This document shows, piece after piece, positions 10,801-22,800 of a stretch of 64,000 nt of DNA (positions are counted from its first letter, which is position 1; every line of letters starts with the position of its first letter). The notes under the pieces are model-generated. The model searched no databases, was not told where the DNA came from, and saw only the letters and a list, made by a program, of their open reading frames with translations. Made by a program: the position numbers and the translations under genes. The DNA lies in NCBI RefSeq assembly GCF_965638725.1, contig NC_134951.1, positions 29,829,746 to 29,893,745 of the forward strand, in the 5' to 3' direction. Source of the stretch: Aptenodytes patagonicus. Lineage: Eukaryota; Chordata; Aves; Sphenisciformes; Spheniscidae.

Positions 10801-13800
10801 CTGAGTGTGTCTTTGAACTGTTACTTGCTAACACCTGTTGTTTAATAAAGATTTAATTTCTTGTAAGTTTATAGAGGTGGTCAGTTTCTACAAAAGCAAA
10901 TCTGTCATGGATTTTTTTTTTAGATTTCATTTAGAAAACCATGTTCTCTTTATTTATTTAATCATAAAAAGTTAAGCATTCTTATGGGGTAATTTGAGGC
11001 CTGCAGCTTGATTCATATAAGCTTTTGTCATCTGTCCAAGATCTCATCCCTTTTCCTCCCCAGTGAGACAGTGAGGACTGTTTATGCCTGGCCAGCTGAA
11101 CAGCTTTACAGCCTTGAAAGGTGGAAGAATGTAAAGAATGAAATGTAGTAAGGACAGCAGAGAATTGCATGCTGCTCTTCGCTACTTCTCATGAGGCAAT
11201 AAATCTTCCTAGCTTGCCCTAGTTGGTTGATTGTTAAGACATTGAGGACATTTGCAAATGTATGGCAGAGATGGTGGATAATAGTACTGCACCTCTTCAA
11301 GAAGTCAGTCTGCTGACTATCGGAAGTCCTTCTGCCTAGAAAATTTAACTTTCTAACAAATAAAGAATACCTTTGGAGTATACAACAGCTCTGTGGTATC
11401 TGCCAGCAATATTGCCAGACAAATGGCTAATACTGCAGTTCAGTCAAAAACTCTATGTCATATGAGGTAGATGGCATTGCATGTACAGACTTTTAAAAAA
11501 ACCAACCACCACCACCCCCCTACCAAAAACTTAAACTATCTTTTGGTTTTGATTTACTTACTTTGAAGTTAGATAATAACTTTCAGAATTTGGATGGGAA
11601 ACTTTTTATGGCATCTGGAGATTTTAGTTAACTTTGCCTCTCACTGAAGATGTATACACGTGGGACCACTAGGAATATTGTTGTTTGGTGTATGTAGGCT
11701 TACTCATCCTGTTTCATGTTCATTATACTGATTATTTAGTTGGCATGTGATAATGTTGTAGCATGATACAGGGGGTTTTTTTGCATGACATCAGCCTATG
11801 TGGACATAGTGCTTCTTTTTTTGCCTTCAAAAACTGAAGACTTGTCGCAGTGAGTGTGGATGGAGCTCTAGACATTGTTTTGTACATCTTCTTTAAAAAA
11901 CTTACGACCTATGTGCTTAGTTTGGGTTGCTGATTTTAATTTTTCTTCTCCGTTTGCTTTTTCAAATATCCATATATTTTCCACGTATTTGTGCCAACCA
12001 GAAGCCTGTAGTAGAAATGTTAAAATTGGTATGAATGGAGAGTGAATGGGAATATACACACACGCGTGTGCATGTGAGCATGTGGAAGCACCAGACAGAA
12101 TGGGAAAAAAGGAGTCATATGAAGGCGTGTAAATCAACTGGTGTTGATACTACCTAGACTAGCAGGTCATTGAGGTCACAGACCATCTACACGAAGTTTC
12201 TGAAGACACTCAGATAAGGAAAGCAAGGGACAGCATTCACACAAATTAAAACCAGGCTTAAACCATTAAGGTGATTGCAGAAGACAAAGATCAAGGCTAG
12301 AGCCTTAAGACATCCTAAGGAGGAGACAAAAACAATCAATAACCTTTAGTGACTCACAGAGGAGGGGCAGCATGGAGAGAGACAAAAGATTGGAAATATG
12401 CAAAAGGAGCACGTGGCTGCCAAGCTAGGAAGAATAGAGAAGTCCGAAGTACTTGTTGATAGCCAGGGTCCTCTGTCCTCCATATTGCTGCATGGAGTCC
12501 TGACCAGGCTTCCTGGATGCACATCTTTGCAGCTGAATGCTGGACAGACTATTTGGACGTGTGTCTCTGTGCTTTTGAGTATGTGGTGTGAATGGTGTGA
12601 AATGTGTTTTCTTTTAAAATAAAATGACCTTCCCCCTTATTGTGATTCCAGTACAGAGAAGACACTTGTAACCCGGTTATGGAATATCTGCTCAGAAAGT
12701 GTTGTGGTTTAACTTCAGCCAGCAACTGAGCACCACGCAGCTGCTTGCTCACTCTCCCTGTGCCCGCCTTCCCCTTCCCCCCTCCCCCCCCCGGTGGGAT
12801 GGGGGAGAGAATCGGAAGAGTAAAAGTGAGAAAACTCGTGGGTTGAGATAAAGTCTAATAATTGAAATAAAATAATAATGATGATAGACTATACAAAGCA
12901 AGTGATGTACAATGCAGTTGCTCACCACCGGCCAAACGATGCCCAGCCAGTCCCCGAGCAGTGGCCCGCCCCGGCCAGCTTTCCCCCAGTTTATGTACTG
13001 AGCATGATGTCACATGGTATGGAATATCCCTTTGGCCAGTTTGGGTCAGCTGTCCTGGCTGTGCCCCCTCCCAGCTTCTCGCTGGCAGGGCACGGGAAGC
13101 TGAAAGGTCCTTGACTGGTGTAAGCACTACGTAGCAACAACTAAAACATCAGTGTGTTATCAACATTATTCTCATGCTAAATCCAAAACACAGCACTGTG
13201 CCAGCTACTAGGAAGAAAATCAACTCTATCCCAGCTGAAACCAGGACAAAGCGGTAGCCTTCAGGGCTTAAATGTGTATGAAACTGTTTCCCACTTTCTT
13301 AATGTTTGAAATGCCTAAGGAATTTAATTTCTTTTTGTATTGGGTCTGGCGTCCAGCCAAGGTCAACCCACCACATTTTTGGAGTTGGAATTTAATTTGT
13401 GTCTTTTCAAAACAAACAAAACCAAAACAAACCCTGAGAAACTATTTAGCGTTGCTTAGTGAAATTTAAGACTGTTCCTCTCTTGGTAACAGCTTGCTAC
13501 CCTATTACCATTGAATTAATGGCGCAAGTTGTGTATCTTTAAAAATGTAGATCTAAGTTGACTGAGAAGGTGAAGAATATAAGGTTATTAAGCAAGCCAA
13601 GACTGTTAATTTGATTTTTTTTTCCTAGTTGATACCTATATGTTAAGTTGATATTTTAATTATTTGTGAATACTTATTTATTTGCATGTTTTACCAATTT
13701 TGTGGATTAGTCTGTTAAGTGGAAAAGCTGCCATGCAGGAATTTCATTACTGCACCCTCTTGAAACCTTGATGAAATTCTCCTTCAGGTATTGCTAATGC

Positions 13801-16800
13801 TGACAATGTGCTGTAATGCATCCAACGTTTTATCTCTGAGGAAGCCAATTTAATGCTTTTGTGTGTGTGTGTTTTTAACACTTTTTTTCAGGAAGGACCT
13901 TTAAGACCTGTACTTGAATGCATTGATCTTGTCAGTAGTGAGGATGAAGAACCTAACAGCAGTTCTTATGTTCACGTGAGTATGTTGTAATGTATTTTGG
14001 GACTTCTCATTTGAATAAAATAACTAGTCTCTTGTATTTTTTCCCATCAGTTACTCTTCACAAAAAACTTGTTAGAGGTATTTTTAACAAGTAATAAATA
14101 AATAAACCAACATTAAAGTCTCTTCATTTTTACCTACTGTTGAGTCGAAGGCAAGAATGCCAACGCTTCGTTTTTTCGAGAGCCATTTTTTGCCTTCTTG
14201 AAATGGACTTGGAACTTTTAGTTGGCTTGGAGTGGTTTTAGCAAGTGTGTCAAAGAAAAGGTCACTTTACAAGTGACCTCAGAAGTCAGTGTGTCCAGTC
14301 TCTAGCCTGCAAATGTATCTGGCCTACTCCCAGGCCTTTTCCTTCTAAAACAACTTTTTAGGAGCAGTTTATAGGTTGGAGGACCTTATTCTGATGACAA
14401 CCTGGTCTTAACTCAGCCTTATTCTTCATAATGCCTCCTAAGAATGTATGAGTCAGAAGCAGGCTGGTCAGTTCATGTATCCCCCAAGCTTATTGCGCTT
14501 ACTCTGCGGGGCCTTTGAGAGGGACAGTGACTGAGAATGACTCTACTAGAGTTGTTTTTGGCAGCAGTGGCCATCTCTTGACTTCTGTTTTCCAGTGTTG
14601 CACTAGAGGCTGTGTAATAAACCTGGTTCTTAAGGAAAGATGGGTCTTCTGTACGTGCACAGGCTCACTCCACAGTGATGACTGCTAGAGCTGATCGTGT
14701 AGCAGGAGCAAACTACAGTGTATGGCCTGTCCCTTACGCTAGAAAAAGCTAATGATCTGCCTTTCTGAAAATACCGGGCAATGTCTTAGAGCAAGAATGG
14801 TATCAGTTCTCAGTTTTTCAGATGGGCTGCACGTTGGCTTTGAAATCTTTAGGAATTTTGTTTACCTACTTAGAAGAATTTACTTAATTTTTAATTTGTT
14901 GGAGACTTCTAGGACACCCAGCACAATCATCCATGTTCCTTCTAGTGCTTTGATGAGACTAACGTTGATGTTGAATTGCCTTGAATATGTAGGGGAGTGG
15001 GGGTTGTTTTGTTTTTTAACAGAAGTTACAGATACTGGTAAATAGGAAGAGAAAACTAGCAAGATAGGTCATGGAACTTAGGATTGGAGTGTCTGTACTG
15101 AATTACGTCCTGATGCTTGGGCATCACTTTTCACTGTATTAGTGCCTGTTACTTAACAATTACCAAATAAAAGTTTAACTTTTCAATTGTAGAGAAATAC
15201 AAAGCGTAAAGATCACATTGACTATCAGAAAGAACGAGTTGCGTCAACCTTGGATCGTCTGGCACGCCATGTTGAAGTAGAAAAACAGCAAAAAGAAGAG
15301 AAAAACAAAGCCTTTAAGGTACTGGACGTATTTTGTTTCAGTAGCATTGCATAATACAGGCCTCGTAGTCATGAGTGTGTGTGTTTTCACTACTAACTAA
15401 ATAAAAAGATTGGTGAGCCAGACCTGGTCCTAGCAACTAGAGATTTTTGCTTCTGGGGCATCATTTGAAACATAATACAGACTTTGTCCCTTCAGTGGCT
15501 TTTAACTGATCAATTTGCTAGTCTTACTGCAGTTCCTAAGGGGGGGAAAAAAAACCCCAAACTTCATGCAAGCCAATGGCAAAAACTTCTTCTCTTGTTT
15601 GTATGTATAGCAGAGGGACCTTAGCATCAATTTTTCTGGTTAAATAATTGAAAAATAACAGTTATCAGAAACCACCATGCAGCAAACCTAGTTATCTGCC
15701 TGCTTTTGTCTGAGATTTTTGGGAAGCTATTTGTCACATTAAATCTCTGTATCAGGTAATATTTTATAATGACATAAAATTTTCCATGTATAAGGCATAA
15801 TTTTAAAGTTGATTCCTATTAATTGTATTGTGCAACCATTTGAAAGGCATAGATTTTTTTATGTTTATTACAAACTGGGAGGTGCAGTCAATAGGCTTGA
15901 AGGTAGGCCTGCTATCAGTGGGACCTGGACAGCTTGAAGGAATGGGCTTACAAGAACCTCATGAAATTCAACAGGGACAAATGCAAATCCAGTATTTGTG
16001 GAACATGCTGACTTTGCAGCGTAATTTTCTGAACACTGTTAATGGCTTTTAAAATCACATAATTGTACTATAGTTATAGCTTGTTATAGTCTACAATAGA
16101 CTATGCAACTGTAATACAACAGAGTAAAAGGCTGTTAAATATAGTCCAAGGTAGTCTTGAAGTCCAGAGGCCTACATCCCTCTCCTGTCTCCTCCACTTA
16201 GAATTTGGCAATCTGTTAATGTCTCCACATACAGTTTTTCAACTGTAAAGTGGAGTCAGAGATAGCTGTGTAGCTTTTAAAGTAGTCTGAGAATGAAGGC
16301 TAAAAAATCCTTTTGTTAATGATGAATATTTTCCTGCTGGGCGGCTCCTCACTCTTCATCAGGTAATGCAATCTGCAGAATTAAAATTACTCTTCAAAGT
16401 GAAACTGCCTTTTTTCTTTCTTTTTTTTTTTTGCCTCGGCAGTGGAATAAATTGACTTTCTGGTTTCAATAATCATTTTGTGTTGCCCTTTTTTTTTTTT
16501 AATTTCATTATTATTTGTTTCTTTTTATAATCTTATCTTAAAAATCTTCTTGATTATGGACATGCTTCAGAAACTTCAGTAGGTGCAGTAAAAGTAAATT
16601 GACATAAACTGTAGCTTTTATTAAGGGCACAAAAATTAGTACTGTTTTTCAATTTTTTTAATTGTTGTTACATTCCATCTTTATTGTATTATATAGAAGT
16701 CAGTCAAGTTGTAAGTTTCCGCACCCCCCCCACCCCCCCCTTAGGTTTTTGTGGTTTTTTTTCATTAGATTTTTAGAGACCCATATGTAAACTTTGGTAT

Positions 16801-19800
16801 ACATACTTAATCTTGAAATTTTTTAATTTTTATTTTTTAAATTTTATATTTAAATTTGATCGCCACCTTGCCTGATACGTTTTCCCCTTCAGGAGAAAGT
16901 TGATTCCCAATATGCTCACGGGTTGCAAGAACTAGAATTTATTCGGGAACACAGTGACACAGAAGCTGCAAGATTATGTGTGGACCAGTGGTTAAAAATG
17001 CCAGGTAAGAATAGGAAGCTAAGTTTCAGTGATACGTTTTTTAAATTGTGCATTGCAGAATAGAACATGTGATAATTGCATTGAGCAGTACCGACATTGA
17101 GCTTGCAGGTGCCTCTTATGCATAACCAAATCTGACAATATTAACTTTGCTAGAGTGTGGCATTTGAAAGTTCTTATACACTCACTTCCATAAAAGCTAT
17201 TATTCTAATGTTTTGCTGCTTAAAAAATTTAATATACAAAGTCTAAAAACCACTAAGGCAGTGTTAACTACTTACATAAGCAAAGTTGCTAGAAGGAAAA
17301 ATATTAGTGTTGAACTGTTGCTCAGGAAGATGTCTACATAAGTAAGTATAACTTCAGGAAATTCAATCAATTTAAAATATTGCCTGGAGGACCTGGAGGA
17401 AGGGTGTCAAAGTGTTTGAAAAGTAATCCTGCTGGGGATTGAAGAGACAGATTCTTCAACTGAAAGAGCAGACTTACTGCAGTAGGATTGAGTTACAGTG
17501 CATTGTTAACTTGCTTTTAAGAATTGATACAACTTGATTTTTAAATGCTTTAGGACTTGTGTGTTATTTTGTTTGTTTTCTCAAGCCTCTATAATTCAGA
17601 TTCTGGATAAGTGCTTTGTTTGATAACACAGGTCTCAAACCAGGCACCGTTAACAGTGGAAAAAGGGGTATTTATAAGAGGGCAGGTCAGATGCAAGTCA
17701 ACAGCAGTCCCATATCTTGTCCTGTGATGCATTGCAACAGAGAGTTTGATAATGGACATCTTCTCCTAGGTCACCTTCAAAGGTAAGGACATAGTGCAAG
17801 AGTAAGAAATAATAATGAAAGAACACGCTTGAACTTAGGATGTCAGCATCAAGTCTACTTTAAACTGCCTATAGTGACAAAATTCCATTTGAGAGCAGAT
17901 TAATATGTTAATGGATTTTATATAGATGATGTGAGGAACTTCCTGGTTGGTTGTTTTTTTGTTTTCAATCAGAATTGGTTTCTTCCTCTTGTTGAGCATT
18001 TTTAATATTTTTTTTGAGAAACAAGATTTCTGTTCTCCGGTTCTGTTATTTCTTCATCCAAACTTGAAAAAGAGCAAAAGGCTAATGTATACAACTCGAT
18101 ATTAAGATTAAAAAAATGCCCCTAATGAAGGGAAAGAGGAGCAAGAGCTATAGGCCAGACATCTGTTCATAGCTGATCATCGCTAGTCAGCCCTCACTGT
18201 GTCTGGGGTCAATTCCAGCATATACTGCGTTTTAACTAGTGAATGTGTCATGGGGAAGATGGTAAGGAGAGAAGCTGAGGGGAGCGTTGCGGGTTAACCC
18301 TGCTAGGCAGCTCAGCCCCACACAGCTGCTCACTCACTCCCCCCACATTTCGATGAGGAAGAGAATCAGAAGGGTAAAAGGGAGAAAACTGGGCTGAAAT
18401 AAAAACAGTTTAATAACTAAAGCAAAAGCAGCGCACGCAAGCAAAGCAAAATAAGGAATTCCCATTGCTGGGCAGGGCTTTATCATACATAACGGTTACT
18501 TGGGAAGACAAATGCCATCACTCCGAACATCGCCCCTTTATCCTTCACCCAGCTTTTATTGCTGAGCACGGCGTCATATGGTATGGAATATCCCTTTGGT
18601 CAGTTGAGGTCAGCTGTCCCAGCTGTGTCCCCTCTCAACATCTTGCCTAGCCCCAGCCTACTCGCTGGCGGGGCAGTCTGAAAAGCAGAGGAAGTCTTGA
18701 CGCTGTGCAAGCACTGCTCAGCAATAGCTGAAACATCCGTGTGCTATCAACACTTGTTCAAAAATCCAAAACACAGCACCGTACAAGCTGCTACGAAGAA
18801 AATTAACTCCATCCCAGCTAGAACTAGTGCAGGGAGGTAAAAATAAATAAATTTTTTAAATCCCTCTGTAGGAAATCAAGGCTTTGTTAGTTCTCTTGCT
18901 CTTAAAAACAGTATGATTCCTCTGTAAAGTGGTCATTATAACAGGTAAGCTGCAGGGAGAATCACCTCTTTACAGGATACTTCAACTGATACAGTTAATA
19001 ATAGGGGAAGTGAGGAATTTTACAGTTTAGGTTGATTTGATAGGTTCTTGTCCAACAGCTTCAAAAGACAGAATTTTTCCCATTAAAAAAACATTTTGAC
19101 TATTTAGAGGGGACTAGTTTGTTAATTATTTCTTCCTTTCCAGGTTTGATCATTCTCCTTGTGACCCAACAGTCACATTACATGGACCCCCAAATAATGC
19201 TGTTGCCTGTGTGATATGCTGCAAAAGATTTTCAACCTCTCAGCAGTACAGTGATCATCTTTTATCTAAGGCAAGATCATAAGGATAAGTAACTCTCCTG
19301 ACTGAATGTAGTAGAGCGTTTTCAAGATGTATAATTATGCACTGATATTTTTTTCCTTTTAACCCTCTTTCTCTCCCCTCTCTCTTCTTTTAGTCTTCAA
19401 GATAGTTTTTCTTATTCTGCTGTATTTCAAACACCTGGTGTATCCTGACAGTACTCCCATTAGATCTGACCATTAGGTTGTACTTTCCAGCGTACTTTCG
19501 AGAGGACCATAGTTCTGTCTTGAACCTCTTGTCCCTCTATTGGTGCTGTCAAAAAGTATTCTCTTTTTTTGCATCTCCAAAACTATGAAAGATAAAGGCG
19601 AGAAGTTAGGGTGAAATAAGTGATGGTAAAGAGAAGCGGCAGAAAGGCGATGAGGGAGAAAAAGGCAACAGAATGAGAAACTTGAGTGATTCAGATTCAA
19701 CTCTTTCTTCTGTTTCCAGTCTCTGACAGATGTATTTGCTGCTACTCACTAGTTAACTTACAGAAGGGAAAAGGATAATCTTAACATTTGAGTTATGATT

Positions 19801-22800
19801 TGAATATAAGCTAATAGTATTTGCTTTTTTTCTGTTGTTCCTCCCTACCACCACTCTTTTCACTTCTTTTTTTTTTTGATAATGCTCTCTCTTTCTCTTC
19901 TGTTCTTAACTTACCACTGTAAAACCTCTCAGTTCAATGACAGATGCACAGGTGTTATCTTCTGGGTGCATGGTTTCATTTAAGCAGTCTGGTGTTGAAT
20001 TAGATAATAGATAGCATTTTCAAAGTTTAGTGGTTTAATAAATATTGTTGTGTACCCACAGAGTCTCCAGAAGCTGTGTTAAATTCAGGGGAAGTTTTAG
20101 ATACTCTGAAAATTGGATGACTATTAGCTAGTAGTAGTAACTCCTGATGCATAGTCATACCTGACAAGCTTGAAAGACTGCATCATAGTTTGTCCCTGCT
20201 CTTTTTCCATTGCTTCCAAGTTGTGTGCCTGTGGTGTGTCCAGGGGCATTAGCAGGAGTTAGACAAGTTTGGGGAAGGGAGTGGCTCTTGCAGCAGGCAA
20301 GAAGATGGGATTATTTTGGTGTGTAAGGATGGGGAGATAATCCTAAACAAAGCTGTGGAAGAAAGCATAAGCATATCATGAAGATTCTTTGAGTGACATA
20401 AGAAAGGAGTAAGCAAAAAACATCAGAAGCAAAATTAAAGGATTTTTGCCCTGAAGGCAGAGATCTGAAGTTGATGTAGAGGGCAAAGGGGGTGGAAGGA
20501 GCTGACTTCGATAAGTCATGGGCCTGTCAGGCTACTCTGAGGAGCAGCATTTTGAGAAGTTGGAGGTTAGCAAGATTAGGGAAGAACTGACATGAGGAAA
20601 AACAGCTGCTTTAATGACAGAAGGAGCGTTTTCTGAGAGCAGGGTAAAGGGACTAGCTAAGAATTGGTGGAGCCCATAGTTCCTGGGGAAGGTGGTTGCT
20701 CCCAGTGGTGCAAGAAGGGAATGGAAAAGTTGCCAGTGTGGTAAGGATGAGTAGCTGAGTTTGACAGTGGCAGTTTGGCCAGTCCCTTGTGTCTCATGAG
20801 CTGAAGTGCATATGGGGGTAGGCTGTAGATACACATAGATGTGGTAGCTGAAAACCTAAAAGTGAAAATATTACCACAGAAGGGACAGAGGAATGGAAGG
20901 ACATGAGGAGAACTGGGAGTGGTTTCTTGACCTTTTTTTTTTTCCTAACTAGATCATTTTCTCTTCCAGCTAAATGAAAATGATGGACATAAAAAAGATC
21001 TCCCTCCACAGCATATTCAGTGTTTTGCATGCCCAAACTGCTTCCTCCTTTTCACCAACAGAGATGAATGCTTGCAGCATATGTCAGGGAAGAACCACTT
21101 CCTCCAGGTTTCTAAATTGAGTGGTATGTTGCTACTAAGTGTACTGTTTTTCATTCCTTCTGATAGTTGATCCTTATGGTATGAAGTGACTTACGTTTTT
21201 CTGCTGTGTAAAAAAGCTTAAGGTTTTCAAGTTTTGTTTTTAATGAATTCTTATTTTTCTTTTAAGGTCTTAAATGTGATACAGTTCTGTAAGAGGAGAT
21301 GCTTTGAAATTAATATTTTTGTGTAGAAACGATTCCTCCGTCACAGTTGCTGTAATGAGAAGCAGACTTTCCTTTGTCTCTTATATAAGCCTCTCATCCT
21401 CCAGTGACTCTGTGCAACTACTGTCCTAAATAAGTTTACATTTAGCATGTTGATAGGAACTTGGACCAAAACACGTAAATTTCTTTTTCAATTCCAGTCA
21501 GACTGGCTGTGATGTTCCTTCCCCTTACTGTACTGTCTGAAGTCTGCTGGAGGCTATTTTTCTTGCCAGAGTCCTTGGCATTCCTGATGGAAAAGACCTG
21601 TGAAAGTTTCTTCTCCATATAATAGCAAATTTAGCCTGCCTGGCTGGAACTGTGCTGCTGGTCTGATGCCTTGCACTGGCTGCATTGCTACTGAAGGCTA
21701 AAATACTGGTTATGTTGTGAGCTGGTAACATCCTGAACCATACTTACTAGATTCCACAGAAGATACCTGTCTGGTCGTGGTCTTGAAAGCAGGGTTAATG
21801 ACCATCATAGCTGTACTGACTTTTTAGCTTTGATATAAGCAATAGGCATTAAAGCATTTACTTTAATGTTAGGTAAATGACTGAGACAGATGAGAGATAG
21901 ATGGAGTTGACTTCTTATTCAAGAAGCTGCCATATTTTAGATAGTGTAGCTTTCAGGATAAGCCTACATGGCCAGAAGGATTGGTTTAGTTATTTCTCAT
22001 CTTCATAACTATATCTTCTACTTCTGCCCTCCCCCCAGAGTGGCTGCAGGAATTATACAGTAAAGACAGGCTTTGAAGGAGTCTTCCTGCAGGTTGAGTT
22101 AGTGCTGCCATCTTCATGGAAGTGACAATCAGCTGCACAGTTCTGAGTTCTCATGTATTGTAAATCTAATGTACTTTTACTCTCAAATAGGTTATTAATT
22201 CCGAATGTGCTGACTGTAGATGCCTTTAAAATCAGGCCATAGGTTTTAAAAAAAGATTACTGGGTAGCTATTGCTTTGAAAAGATTAAAAGCACAAAATA
22301 GTGTTTTCTTCTTTAGAGATGGATAGCGCTTAGCTCAGCACAAAAAAAGCAAGTGCTCCATTTTTTCTTTTGCATTGGTAGGTCTTCATGACTAATATCA
22401 GCATGGTCTGTAAGATCTGGCAGTGAAGTTAGTTGAAAGGCATAACCTCAAATTACTGCCTGCTGATGATCACATCTTACTAAACAGAAAATTAAAAGAG
22501 AATTTGCCTCCTAAGATGCAGAACATTAACAGCAATATATAGTTCATAAGCCGTTTCCCATTCTCTTTTCAATAGAAAACTTTTTATTCTGCTGGTACTT
22601 GGAGTTAGACATGGAGTATGTACTCGGAACAACAGAAAGTCCTGCACCTAAAAATTTAAGGAGAATTAACACTGATGATGGGAAAGAGAGATGGTCAGAG
22701 TATGTGGGAACTTGTTAAATGAATTGCATACTTTCTTCTTTTTTTTAAACGCACTATGGCTTTAAACAAAAGTGTATGTAGTAAGAGTAGACAGGTGGTG

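Larger units (their letters stand above)
4884..13891 (+). other. ZNF451: ZNF451 intron between SIM1 and SIM2 exons
   Basis: A 9-kb AT-rich intron. Contents I can support: a T/G-rich low-complexity tract at 6603-6710, a C-run at about 10357-10378, a short TA/CA repeat at 5898-5911 and an ERVL-type LTR at 12700-13248. Short open frames elsewhere look like chance. Confidence 0.85.
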
